A stretch of DNA of 64,000 bases from Geothrix sp. 21YS21S-2 (GTDB lineage: Bacteria > Acidobacteriota > Holophagae > Holophagales > Holophagaceae): contig NZ_CP132910.1 of the NCBI RefSeq assembly GCF_030846775.1, positions 1,026,001 through 1,090,000 of the forward strand. Reading direction: 5' to 3'. Within the stretch, counting starts at the first letter, position 1; each line of letters opens with the position of its first letter. The position numbers and the translations under genes are program-made. Under the pieces are notes generated by a model. The model was not told where the DNA came from. It searched no databases and saw nothing but the letters and a program-made list of their open reading frames with translations. Of this stretch, positions 1 to 7,869 are shown in pieces.

Positions 1-1785
1 GGGCGTGGTGTATCTGGACCCGGTCGCGGCGGGGATGGCGACGCCGTTCCTCCGCCATTGGTAGGTCAGTGGCACGGAACCGGTGGCCGTCACGGAGAAG
101 GTGGCGGTGGCCCCCGCCCTCACGGTCAGATTGGCGGGTTGAGCGGTTATCGCTGGGGCGCTAACCGTGCCGACGACCAGCGTGAGGGTTGCGGGCTGGC
201 TCGTCACGCTGCCCCCGGCAGCTTTCACGACCACCGTGAAGACCGCCCCATTGTCGGCAACCACGGCCGCCGGCGTGGTGTAGGCGGCCCCGGTTGCGCC
301 CGCGACGGCCACGCTGTTCCTGAACCACTGATAGGTCACGGGGGTGGTGCCCGAGACCTGGACACTGAAGGTCGCAGTCTGCCCCAGGGTGACGGTCAGG
401 CTCCTGGGCTGGGTGGCGATCACCGGCGCGCCGGGCAGTGGCGTTTCGGTCACGGGGACGTTCTTGACCGGGCCGGAGCCCACGGTTGCGGTGCGGGCGT
501 TCCATTGGAACCCGTGGGGGAAGTTCACCTGCACCGGGTTCTGGAAGCCCGTGTGGCAGACGTTGCAGGCGGATTCCGTGGAGGTTCCGGTGCTGCCGTG
601 CTCGGAGCGCCAGTCACTGAACCCTTCGCCGTGGTTCGAGGCGTGGCAGGCGCCGCAGCTGCCGATGGCCTTCGGGGCGGCGGCGGTGCCCTGGTACTGG
701 GCGGCGGTGAAGGTGTCCATGGCCTGGCTGCTGGGGAGCATGGCGTGGGGCGAGTTGTGGCAGGCGGTGCAGGCCATGTTGCCGTGACCGGAGGCATTGC
801 GGAACAGCACGCCGGCGGTGTCCACCCCGGGAACGTTGGTGTGGCACTGGCTGCAGCTCGGTTCATTCACCCAGGGCGTCCGGGCCTTGGTCAAGCTGGT
901 CGCGGCGACGTTGGCCATGGAACCATGGCAGTTCGTGCAGGCGCCGGTCGCGTCCGTATGGGCCAGCGAGCGATTGCACCGGGTGGAGGCGCCGGGGTGG
1001 CAGTCGTAGCACGCGGCGCCACGGGTCGCGTGGGACCCATGGATGGCCTCGGACAGGTATGTGCCGGCGGAGCCGCGGCCGGTTTGGTTGAGCACCGGAC
1101 TTCCGTGGCAGCTTGCGCACAGAACGGGGGCGCTGCTGACCAGGTTGGTCAGGTGCTTCGCATCGTGCTTGTGCAGGATGTCGCCCAGAGGGTCGGCACT
1201 GCCGTGGCATTTCGCGCAGTTGATCTCATCGGAGGTCGGAACCACGATCTGGGTCCTGGCCACCGTGGCCCCGCTGGCATCCTTCACGGTGATGAGGCCG
1301 GTCTGGTAAGGGTTCCAGACCCCCGCATCATTGATGGGCGTAAGGGGGATGCCGTTCACCACGAAACGGTTGCCCTTGGCGATCATGGCGCCGGACAGGC
1401 CGTTCGAGATCGAGGGATCATCCAGGTTCAGGCCATGGTCCAGGGCGGGGCTGGCGCCGAACAGCTTGAAGGCGTTGGTCCAGAACTGGCCGAAGTTGCC
1501 TTTGTTGGCGGAGGTGGTGTTGCCGAGGATGCTGTAGCTGAGGTTGACGCCCGTGGTCACCACGACAGGCGGATTGCCCCGCTGGACCACCTGGGCCTGG
1601 ATCGTGTTGTACGGGGGCAGGATCACCGCCTTGTCGTAGGTGGGATTGAGGCAGTGCATGCCCAGGTCGTTCCAGGCAAATACAACGTATTTACTGGAGC
1701 CGGTGTTATTGGGCAGCTTCTGGGTGGACTGGCCGGGGAGAATGCTGGCTGCGGCCAGGAGGAGCGGTAGGAGTCGTCTTCGCAC
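1..1785 (-). CDS. Octaheme c-type cytochrome with C-terminal Ig-like domains (partial)
   Basis: The reading frame stays open to the left edge, so the C-terminus is missing (595 codons seen). It opens with a signal peptide (RRRLLPLLLAAASILPG), so the product is exported. Eight CxxCH heme motifs follow in the middle: CAKCH, CASCH, CYDCH, CTNCH, CSQCH, CTACH, CGACH and CNVCH. The last visible ~170 residues are two Ig-like repeats, each with a VTYQWFRN/LTYQWRRN-type core. The GTG at 1785 is chosen because GAGG lies five bases before it; another in-frame GTG sits at 1791. Multiheme cytochromes of this type carry electrons across the periplasm or outer membrane in metal-respiring bacteria; the exact acceptor cannot be told. 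The Ig-like tail suggests surface display or protein contact (inference). Confidence 0.88.
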   Translation of the reverse strand, partial: MRRRLLPLLLAAASILPGQSTQKLPNNTGSSKYVVFAWNDLGMHCLNPTYDKAVILPPYNTIQAQVVQRGNPPVVVTTGVNLSYSILGNTTSANKGNFGQFWTNAFKLFGASPALDHGLNLDDPSISNGLSGAMIAKGNRFVVNGIPLTPINDAGVWNPYQTGLITVKDASGATVARTQIVVPTSDEINCAKCHGSADPLGDILHKHDAKHLTNLVSSAPVLCASCHGSPVLNQTGRGSAGTYLSEAIHGSHATRGAACYDCHPGASTRCNRSLAHTDATGACTNCHGSMANVAATSLTKARTPWVNEPSCSQCHTNVPGVDTAGVLFRNASGHGNMACTACHNSPHAMLPSSQAMDTFTAAQYQGTAAAPKAIGSCGACHASNHGEGFSDWRSEHGSTGTSTESACNVCHTGFQNPVQVNFPHGFQWNARTATVGSGPVKNVPVTETPLPGAPVIATQPRSLTVTLGQTATFSVQVSGTTPVTYQWFRNSVAVAGATGAAYTTPAAVVADNGAVFTVVVKAAGGSVTSQPATLTLVVGTVSAPAITAQPANLTVRAGATATFSVTATGSVPLTYQWRRNGVAIPAATGSRYTTP

Positions 1786-2160
1786 AGGCACCTCATGGGA
1801 AGGGGAAGGTGTCGAGGGACCGGGGGGCGGTCTCAGGAGTCGCCCAATATCGGTTGGAGGTAAAGGAGTGCAAGGGTTGCACATGAGAAAAAAGATCCAA
1901 CATTCTGAAAATACTAAGGTAAAAAAGTTTTGGATTTAATGTCTATAGATCCAATCAGGAATACACCATTGATTTAGCGTCCCAGTCGCCCATGGATTGG
2001 TCATTTCCTGGGGGGGATCCGCTTCCCGTGCCTATGGGGAGACGAGGATGCGCACCCCCCCCCTGGCTGGAAGTGGTAACCTTAATTTTATCCAGCTACT
2101 TAAATGACGATCACGTCCCCTGCTGGCGTCCGGGACGATCAACCGGGCGAAAGGAATCCC
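1786..2160. other. Divergent intergenic region
   Basis: This 375-bp gap separates the cytochrome gene (minus) from the small membrane protein (plus). It contains an AT-rich stretch around 1880-1975, clearly unlike its surroundings, which probably holds the divergent promoters. I see no RNA gene, riboswitch or long repeat. An in-frame ATG at 2104 could extend the next gene upstream, but its leader codons look non-coding. Confidence 0.5.
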
Positions 2161-2637
2161 GTGAAGCTCCTTCTACTGCTTAGTATTATTATTGTTTCCA
2201 TTGGACTTTTGATCCGTGCCCTCCGCCGCCGCTCGCCGGCGACGCATCACGTAGCTTCGTCAGAGATCCCCGAAATCCTGGCCCAGCTTCAGGTTTCCGC
2301 TCGGGAGGGGAACGCCAGCGTTCTTACGCTCCCATCCGGCGGGGAAGGAGTCCAGCTCCAGTTTTCCATCGACCACGGCGTTGTCGGCCTGGATTGGGTT
2401 CTCGTTGGCCACAGGAACCTGTCCGACAAGTCCAGGATTGCCGAAATGGCGACGGCACTTGGCTATCACGTCGAAGAGTGCGAGCAGAACCAGGTGCGCC
2501 AGCTCCGGATCACCGGCCAGGGCATCGCGGAGCTGGGAACGGCGATCATCCGGGACTTCTATGGAATCCATCCGGCAGCCCGGATACCGATGGTGACGGT
2601 GGGCTTCAGGTGGGATCCCGAGGCGCATTGGAACTAG
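2161..2637 (+). CDS. Small membrane-anchored protein of unknown function
   Basis: About 158 residues. The N-terminus KLLLLLSIIIVSIGLLIRALRRR is one transmembrane segment followed by an arginine-rich stop, so the rest is probably cytoplasmic. The soluble part is a compact alpha/beta region rich in charged residues; I do not recognise a family. The GTG at 2161 is preferred over the ATG at 2104 because AAAGGA lies just before it and the transmembrane helix then begins at once. The TAG stop at 2635-2637 coincides with the target site of the downstream IS630 element: TA is the target duplication and the final G is the first base of the element. Removing the element restores the same TAG, so the protein is not truncated. 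Confidence 0.7.
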   Translation: MKLLLLLSIIIVSIGLLIRALRRRSPATHHVASSEIPEILAQLQVSAREGNASVLTLPSGGEGVQLQFSIDHGVVGLDWVLVGHRNLSDKSRIAEMATALGYHVEECEQNQVRQLRITGQGIAELGTAIIRDFYGIHPAARIPMVTVGFRWDPEAHWN

Positions 2638-2694
2638 TGTAGGGCGCCAGAAATACCTGTAACGCCAATACAGCTCGTCGCATCCAGGCGGCAG

Positions 2695-3801
2695 GTGAGA
2701 ACTTTGGCGCAAGTGGGGCGAGTTGATCTAACTGTGGAGCAATTCAGACGCCTTGAGGAAATGGCGCCGAGCCGGACCTTGCCTGCGCGCAGCGTCCTTC
2801 GGGCCAAGATTGTTCTTCATCGAGCTTCTGGCGAGTCCTTTCGTGACATCGGCCAGGCTTTGGGCTGTGATCATCGGACTGCTTGGCAATGCCTCAAGCG
2901 ATGGGAGGAAGCGGGCTTCGATGGCCTCGAGAGGGAACGCCCAGGTCGAGGCCGGAAGTCTTGGGTGATTGCTTTGAAGGGGCAAGAGGTGCTCCATAAG
3001 ACGACGCAGGAACAGCCCGTCAATGCCACGCACTGGAGCCGGGCCTCCATGGCGCAGGCCACCGGGGTGAGCGAGAGCACGGTGGGACGCATTTGGCGTC
3101 AGAATGGCCTCAAGCCGCACCGCACCGTTGGTTTCAAGTTAAGCAACGATCCTCATTTCGAAGAGAAGTTGGTGGACATCGTGGCCCTGTATCTGGACCC
3201 TCCGGAGCATGCCATCGTGCTGAGCGTAGATGAGAAGAGCCAGATTCAGGCCCTGGACCGGACTCAGCCTGGCCTACCGATGAAGAAGGGTCGCTGCGGC
3301 ACCATGACGCACGACTACAAGCGCAATGGAACGACCACCCTCTTTGCGGCCATGAACACGCTGGATGGTACGGTGATCTCGGCCACGATGCCACGTCATC
3401 GCCATGAGGAGTGGCTGAAGTTCCTCAAGCGGCTTGAGCGGGGTACGTCGAAGCGACTCGCTCTGCACATCATTTGCGACAACTACGCCACCCACAAACA
3501 TCCGGCGGTCAAAAGCTGGTTGAAAGGCCATTCGAGGGTCCACGTTCACTTCACCCCCACCAGTTCATCGTGGTTGAACATGGTGGAGCGATTTTTCCGG
3601 GACATCACGGAGAACCGCATCCGAAGGGGTATTTTCAGATCCGTCCCGGAACTCGAAGCAGCGATCCACACCTATATCGCGAGACACAATGCCGCTCCGA
3701 AACCATTTGTTTGGACCGCGTCCGCGAACGATATCCTCGCCAAGGTGACACGAGCACGGCAGGCCCTCGCGGCCATTCGGACGGCCTCTGCCAAGGGTTG
3801 A
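2695..3801 (+). CDS. IS630 family transposase
   Basis: A 368-residue DDE transposase that cuts and rejoins the element ends at TA. The N-terminal ~120 residues are a helix-turn-helix pair (DIGQALGCDHRTAWQCLKRW, then a second HTH around STVGRIWRQNGL). The catalytic triad of the C-terminal RNase H-like domain is visible: first Asp in LSVDEKSQIQALDRTQ, second Asp in IICDNYATHKHP, and Glu in SSSWLNMVERFFRDIT. Full length for the family. It starts with GTG at 2695. The second copy differs at residue 25 (Pro here, Arg there). Confidence 0.95.
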   Translation: MRTLAQVGRVDLTVEQFRRLEEMAPSRTLPARSVLRAKIVLHRASGESFRDIGQALGCDHRTAWQCLKRWEEAGFDGLERERPGRGRKSWVIALKGQEVLHKTTQEQPVNATHWSRASMAQATGVSESTVGRIWRQNGLKPHRTVGFKLSNDPHFEEKLVDIVALYLDPPEHAIVLSVDEKSQIQALDRTQPGLPMKKGRCGTMTHDYKRNGTTTLFAAMNTLDGTVISATMPRHRHEEWLKFLKRLERGTSKRLALHIICDNYATHKHPAVKSWLKGHSRVHVHFTPTSSSWLNMVERFFRDITENRIRRGIFRSVPELEAAIHTYIARHNAAPKPFVWTASANDILAKVTRARQALAAIRTASAKG

Positions 3802-3821
3802 CGGCGAACCTGCCTTTTTCT

Positions 3822-3961
3822 TTTCCTCGGTATCCTCGGCCTCCTCGGCGCCTCGGCGATGGCTTTCTCAAGTATCAGTCGGCGCAAAGATTACATGCGC
3901 CGAAGCACCCGTCGAAAAACCCATCGCCGAGGCGCCGAGGAGGCCGAGGATACCGAGGAAA
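3822..3961. repeat. 41-bp perfect inverted repeat inside IS630 copy 1
   Basis: Arms 3822-3862 and 3921-3961 are perfect reverse complements separated by 58 bp. The arms consist of a drifting CCTCGG/CGCCGAGG hexamer pattern. The loop holds a smaller palindrome (GGCGC...GCGCC). The structure sits between the transposase stop and the passenger gene and is conserved in the second copy. It could act as a bidirectional terminator or recombination hotspot; its role is not shown by the sequence. Confidence 0.85.
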
Positions 3962-4021
3962 GAATTCTGGCCTGAACGTCCCGGCGTGATTGAGCGCACT
4001 CCTGACCCGAAGGAGGAAGTC

Positions 4022-4441
4022 ATGGGTCGGCATTGGGGCGAAGATTGGGGCGACAACTATCCCCATCGAGATATCACCGAAGCCATCATCCTCGCTGCCA
4101 TCAGGGTGCAGATAGTTCTGGGGCCTGGACTCCTGGAAAATGCCTACAAGGCTTGCCTCGCCCATGAACTCAGGTTGGCCGGACACGAGGCCCTACGCGA
4201 GGTTCACCTCGACATCACCTACAAGGAATTGTGCGTCGAGAATGCCTACATCATGGATATCGTGGTGGACCACAAGGTGGTCGTCGAGGCGAAGGCCATT
4301 GCGAAGTTTTCGGATGCCGACTTCGCCCAACTGAATAGTTGCCTCCACTTTGCAAATTTCGAAGTGGGCCTGCTGATCAATTTTCATAACTGGCCCCTCA
4401 AGGACGGGGGCATCAAGCGACTCGTCAACACCAAGCCCTGA
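4022..4441 (+). CDS. GxxExxY family protein, putative PD-(D/E)xK nuclease fold
   Basis: 139 residues. The signature GLLENAY (GxxExxY) lies near residue 45, and a nuclease-like D...VVVEAKA motif lies near residue 88, as in PD-(D/E)xK folds. GxxExxY proteins are widespread and uncharacterised. The ATG at 4022 follows GGAGGAAG, a strong ribosome site; a GTG at 3986 is a weaker alternative. Here the gene is cargo of an IS630 element, co-oriented with the transposase and inside its terminal repeats. The second copy changes one residue (FHNW to FNNW). Whether it assists transposition or is a passenger is unknown. Confidence 0.85.
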   Translation: MGRHWGEDWGDNYPHRDITEAIILAAIRVQIVLGPGLLENAYKACLAHELRLAGHEALREVHLDITYKELCVENAYIMDIVVDHKVVVEAKAIAKFSDADFAQLNSCLHFANFEVGLLINFHNWPLKDGGIKRLVNTKP

Positions 4442-4501
4442 ACTGGACCCGAGGCGAAGGGGGGGGGACAAGGTGTTACCTGTTCTTCTGGCGGCCAACA
4501 C

Positions 4502-4822
4502 TAGGGTGTGTTTCCAGCCGAGGATTCGCAGCAAAGGCAGGGATCTGCCTGACCGATCTCATCCCCTATTATCCCCGTCCATGGACGGGAATGGAAAGGG
4601 ATGAAAGCCTCTTTGGCTGGATCCGAAGCCTCGTCTGAATGCAGGCCAAGGCCACCATGCGCTCCCACATCTCCTCCGTGAGAAAGCTGCGCGCCATCCC
4701 TGCAAGGTGGCGTCACGACTGGAGTGGCTCCCTCTGGACTTGGACTGCAAACAGGCCCTGGACCCGACGCGGCGCCCGGCCTGGCCCCGGGAGGGTCGAG
4801 GCGGACACAGCGGCAGATCCTG
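4502..4822. other. Intergenic stretch between IS630 and the hydrogenase block
   Basis: About 320 bp downstream of the IS630 end with no intact gene. The sequence is less GC-biased than its neighbours and carries a possible decayed transposase fragment (4569-4697, listed separately). GTCCATGGAC at 4577-4586 is a perfect short palindrome. No RNA gene or clear terminator was recognised. Confidence 0.4.
4569..4697 (-). pseudogene. Possible remnant of an IS5-like transposase N-terminus
   Basis: A 42-codon minus-strand frame begins MARSFLTEEMWERM, which resembles the first residues of IS5-family transposases (MARR.LTDEQWERM type). The similarity stops after about 15 residues and the frame ends at TAA. 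No other transposase pieces or terminal repeats are visible. This could be a decayed relic or chance. Confidence 0.25.
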
Positions 4823-5806
4823 CTACCACTTGTTCACGACTTCCAGGTACACCAGCGTCTGATTCAGCAGCTGGTATCCGATCTCCCCGAAGGTGACGGG
4901 TCCCGTGAGCTCGCCCGTTCTGCGGCCTTCCAGCTTGCCGAACAGGTAGTTGAGGATGCAGTTGCACGAGAAGCGGGGGGCGGCCTGGAGGCCCGCGACC
5001 AGGGCGTTGAGCTCCTGGACGTAGTCGCCGACGGGGGCCGCGTGCCGGTAGTCCACTCCGGTGAAGACCGGGGCGTAGAAATGCACCACGCCGGGCTCCA
5101 CCGACTGGAAGGAGGTGTTGACCCGGGCGCCGTTGTAGTCCGCCACCAGGGGGCGGGCGAGGTCGAGCTTCTGCTCGGCGACGTACTCGGCGAAGTTGGC
5201 GGGCTGACCGTTGACCAGGCAATCCGCGGCGGTGAAGCCGTCCTTCGGGAAGGTCAGCACGTCCCCGTCGCCCGGGTGGAAGAGGTTGAGGATGCGGATC
5301 ATGGCCAGCTGGCGCGCCGGCAAAGGCACGTGCAGGGCGACCGCCATGGCGTCGGACACCTTCCCCGTCCGGCCGTTGACCACCTTGGGCGTGACCTTGC
5401 CCAGGTCGTCCAGGTGCACGCCGGCGATCCAGCCGACGATGGGGGTCATGAACATGCCGGGGTATTCGTCGGCACCGGAGGCGTACTCCCGGTGCAGGTC
5501 GCTGAGGGCGGGGATGATCACGAGGGTGAACCCGTTCTCCGGACCTTCCCCGGCGATGCGCTGAAGACCCGCCCGGTCGTATTCCACCAGGGTGGCGGCG
5601 GAACCGGCTTCGGCCAGTTCGGTCACGTGCACGAGTTCCCGGGACATCAGCCCGCCTTCCTCCCCGACGAAGTAGGGAGTGGTTCCGCCGATCCAGTTGC
5701 CGGGGGGAAGCTGCCGGAGCACGGCCTCGTCGGCGGCAAGGGCGAGGAAGCGGCCGGTCTTGATCAGGGCTTCGGCTTCGGTGCGGGAATACATGGCGCT
5801 TGTCAT
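4823..5806 (-). CDS. Conserved protein of unknown function at the end of the hydrogenase block
   Basis: 327 residues. It starts at the ATG at 5806; a second in-frame ATG follows four codons later. The N-terminal part (GRFLALAADEAVLRQLPPG, then NWIGGTTPYF) resembles, from memory and unverified, proteins annotated DUF6976. There is no signal peptide or clear membrane helix. A cysteine pair in FSCNCILNYLFGKLEG near residue 280 could bind a metal or be redox active. It is the last gene of the minus-strand block, 8 bp after the 72-residue protein, so it is probably made together with the hydrogenase. I cannot assign a function. Confidence 0.75.
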   Translation of the reverse strand: MTSAMYSRTEAEALIKTGRFLALAADEAVLRQLPPGNWIGGTTPYFVGEEGGLMSRELVHVTELAEAGSAATLVEYDRAGLQRIAGEGPENGFTLVIIPALSDLHREYASGADEYPGMFMTPIVGWIAGVHLDDLGKVTPKVVNGRTGKVSDAMAVALHVPLPARQLAMIRILNLFHPGDGDVLTFPKDGFTAADCLVNGQPANFAEYVAEQKLDLARPLVADYNGARVNTSFQSVEPGVVHFYAPVFTGVDYRHAAPVGDYVQELNALVAGLQAAPRFSCNCILNYLFGKLEGRRTGELTGPVTFGEIGYQLLNQTLVYLEVVNKW

Positions 5807-5814
5807 GGGGGTTC

Positions 5815-6033
5815 CTAGAGGGAGCGGAGTTCGTTGGCGAGGGAGCCCTGGTACTTGACGAAGAAGGCGTGGACCTCCTCCGCCGCGGAGGCCACGTCGG
5901 CCTCGGTGTGGGGGCCCAGGGTTCGCCTCTGCATGCGCTTGAGCAGCATCTGGAGGCCGAGCATCTCGGTCTGGAGGGGGCGTTGGCCGGTCACCAGTTG
6001 GCGCCAGCAGGGGCTGGATTTTGCGGGGATCAA
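5815..6033 (-). CDS. Small protein of unknown function in the hydrogenase block
   Basis: 72 residues, helix-rich (EMLGLQMLLKRMQRR, then DVASAAEEVHAFFVKYQGSL), without cysteines that could hold a cluster. It starts with TTG at 6033, supported by AAGGAG six bases before it. It sits between hypA and the unknown 327-residue protein with short gaps, so it is part of the same transcript. No family recognised; a small assembly or accessory factor would fit the context (inference). Confidence 0.65.
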   Translation of the reverse strand: MIPAKSSPCWRQLVTGQRPLQTEMLGLQMLLKRMQRRTLGPHTEADVASAAEEVHAFFVKYQGSLANELRSL

Positions 6034-6054
6034 GGGGGCTCCTTGGGAGAAGGG

Positions 6055-6396
6055 CTAGTCGACGTCCAGGAACTTCACGCGCATTTCCTTGCCTGAGATG
6101 ACCTTCAGGGAATTCCCGCCGCAGGAGGGACACCCGCCGCGAATCGAACCCACCGGCACGATGCGCAGGCAGTCCGAACATTCCGCCCTGCCCTCGGGTT
6201 CCTCGATCTCCAGTTCCGCCCCCTCCGCCACGGTGCCGCAGGCGCTCACGTCGAAGGCGAAGCGCAGGGCCTCCGGCTCCACCCCGGCCAGCCGGCCGAT
6301 TTCCAGCACGACCCTGGAGACCCGGGTGAAGCCCTGGGCGCGGGCTTCGCCGCGGATGATCTCCAGCATCCCGGCCATGAGGGCGAGTTCGTGCAT
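6055..6396 (-). CDS. hypA: Hydrogenase nickel incorporation protein HypA
   Basis: 113 residues, normal length. HypA delivers Ni to the hydrogenase large subunit together with HypB. The N-terminal MHELALM supplies the Ni-binding His2, and the zinc site is made by two CxxC pairs (CSDC near residue 73 and CPSC near residue 90). It lies one base after the large-subunit stop codon. hypB-F are not in the window and must lie elsewhere. The block therefore carries its own nickel chaperone. Confidence 0.95.
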   Translation of the reverse strand: MHELALMAGMLEIIRGEARAQGFTRVSRVVLEIGRLAGVEPEALRFAFDVSACGTVAEGAELEIEEPEGRAECSDCLRIVPVGSIRGGCPSCGGNSLKVISGKEMRVKFLDVD

Positions 6397-6397
6397 C

Positions 6398-7474
6398 CTA
6401 CCGGTCCGTGCAGGAGTAGCAGGGATCGATGGAGCCCTGGATCAGGGGGACGTCGGCCAGGGCCGCGCCCTTGAGCATGGGCACCACGGTGGGGATGTTG
6501 AGGAAGGTCGGGGTGCGCACCTTCACCCGCACCGGAAGGTCGGTGCCGTCCGAGGCGACGTAGTAGAACACCTCGCCCCGGGGGGCCTCGATGCGCATGA
6601 CGGCTTCGCCGGGGGCCACGGCGTAGAGGTCGCCCTGGTGGATGGGGCCCGCGGGCATGCGCTCCAGGGCCTGCTCCACGATGGAGCAGCTGGCCAGGAG
6701 CTCCCGGGCGCGCACCACGACCCGGTCCAGGACGTCCCCGCCCCGGCCCACGGGCACTTCGAAGTCCAGCTGGCCGTAGACCAGGTACGGCGCGTCCCGG
6801 CGCAGATCCTGGTCCACCCCGGAGGCCCGGGCCACGGGACCCACGGCGCCGTGATTCCGGGCATCCTCCAGGGTCAGGCGGCCCACCCCCGCGCACCTCG
6901 CGGCCACGGTGCGGTCCGTGGTGAAGACGGGCACGAGGGTCTCCAGGAGGCCGGCCCGGATCTCGCGGATGCCGGCCAGGATCGCGGATTCGCAGTCGAG
7001 GTCGCGGTTCACCCCGCCGATGCGGTTCATGGAATAGTTCACCCGGTTGCCCGAGATGAGCTCCAGCAGGTCCATGACGCGCTCGCGGAGCTGGAAGCAG
7101 GTCATGAATAGCGTGTGGAAGCCGGTGAGCTCCGCGGCGACGCCGGCCCACAGGATGTGGGAGTGGATCCGCTCCAGCTCGGCCATGACCACCCGGATGT
7201 GCTGGGCGCGGGCAGGCACCTCCACGCCGCCGATGCGTTCCAGCGCCAGGCAGAAGGTCATGGAGTGCACGTTGGAGCAGATGCCGCACACCCGCTCCAT
7301 GAGCGCGATGCTCTGGGTGATGTTCTTGTGCTCGGCCAGCCACTCGATGCCGCGGAAGTTGTAGCCCACGGTGAGCCGGGCGCCGGCGACGTTCTCGCCC
7401 TCGCACTCCACTTCGATCTTGTAGGGCTCTTCCAGGGCCAGGTGGTAGGGCCCGACGGGGATGCGGTACGTCAT
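6398..7474 (-). CDS. Energy-converting [NiFe]-hydrogenase large subunit (group 4, NuoD-like)
   Basis: 358 residues. It binds the NiFe centre and makes H2 from protons, or the reverse. Both cysteine pairs are present: C63/C66 in RVCGICSNVH and C352/C355 in DPCYSCTDR. Group 4 large subunits normally carry a C-terminal tail cut off after the His or Arg of this last motif; here the protein stops exactly at that Arg, so no endopeptidase step would be needed. The ATG at 7474 overlaps the stop of the NuoC-like gene by four bases. The complete set of ligands separates it from complex I NuoD. Confidence 0.93.
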   Translation of the reverse strand: MTYRIPVGPYHLALEEPYKIEVECEGENVAGARLTVGYNFRGIEWLAEHKNITQSIALMERVCGICSNVHSMTFCLALERIGGVEVPARAQHIRVVMAELERIHSHILWAGVAAELTGFHTLFMTCFQLRERVMDLLELISGNRVNYSMNRIGGVNRDLDCESAILAGIREIRAGLLETLVPVFTTDRTVAARCAGVGRLTLEDARNHGAVGPVARASGVDQDLRRDAPYLVYGQLDFEVPVGRGGDVLDRVVVRARELLASCSIVEQALERMPAGPIHQGDLYAVAPGEAVMRIEAPRGEVFYYVASDGTDLPVRVKVRTPTFLNIPTVVPMLKGAALADVPLIQGSIDPCYSCTDR

Positions 7475-7869
7475 GAGGTCCTCCCGGCGAGCAGCACGCC
7501 GGGGGCGTCCCCGTCGCGAAGCATCAAAGGCGGCGTGCTCTCCCGTCCGGAGAAGGTCACCGCGTAGTAGTCCCGTGCCTCCCGCTCGGCCCAGTCCGTG
7601 CAGGGCCACAGGCCCCCCAGGCTGGGGATGGGCTCGCCCGGCGCCGCGGTGGCCTGGAGGGAAAGGAGCGTCCCCTGGACGTCCCAGTGCCACGAGAGGC
7701 GGAGCCCGCCATCCACCGGGCGCACCAGGAGGGAGGCGAAGCGGGCCCCCCCGGCCTTCAGGACCCCGGCCGCGGCCACCACCTGATCCAGGGTCAGGGT
7801 CCGCCACCAGCCGTCGGACCGGTGGACCCAGTCCCCGCCGCAGCGTTCTCGAATGCCCTGCGTCTTCAT
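7471..7869 (-). CDS. Hydrogenase subunit, NuoC/30-kDa-like
   Basis: 132 residues. NuoC-like subunits support the large subunit on the cytoplasmic arm; in E. coli HycE the same domain is fused to the large subunit, here it is separate. The family region ends with WPCTDWAEREARDYYAVTF, close to the EREx(Y/W)D-type signature. ATG at 7869 overlaps the preceding stop (ATGA), and its own stop overlaps the large-subunit start, which indicates translational coupling. Confidence 0.85.
   Translation of the reverse strand: MKTQGIRERCGGDWVHRSDGWWRTLTLDQVVAAAGVLKAGGARFASLLVRPVDGGLRLSWHWDVQGTLLSLQATAAPGEPIPSLGGLWPCTDWAEREARDYYAVTFSGRESTPPLMLRDGDAPGVLLAGRTS

Larger units (their letters stand above)
2637..4501 (+). 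mobile_element. IS630-type insertion sequence with GxxExxY passenger, copy 1
   Basis: A 1,865-bp element flanked by TA at 2635-2636 and 4502-4503, the duplication expected for IS630/Tc1 transposition. Terminal inverted repeats read GTGTAGGGCGCCAGAA at the transposase end and GTGTTGGCCGCCAGAA at the other end. It carries the transposase gene, a 41-bp inverted repeat and a GxxExxY-family gene in the same direction. A nearly identical inverted copy lies at 59803-61666; the two differ by one base in a G run and a few substitutions, which indicates recent movement. The target reads CTAG and is the stop codon of the upstream gene. Confidence 0.93.

Noticed and set aside
58-1770. 570-codon plus-strand frame over the cytochrome
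   Set aside because: The opposite strand has eight CxxCH motifs and Ig-like repeats; this frame has only Gly/Val-rich low complexity.
3822-3961. Possible CRISPR array from the repeated CCTCGG units
   Set aside because: Units are 6-9 bases, directly joined, without spacers of regular length; it is an inverted repeat inside an IS.
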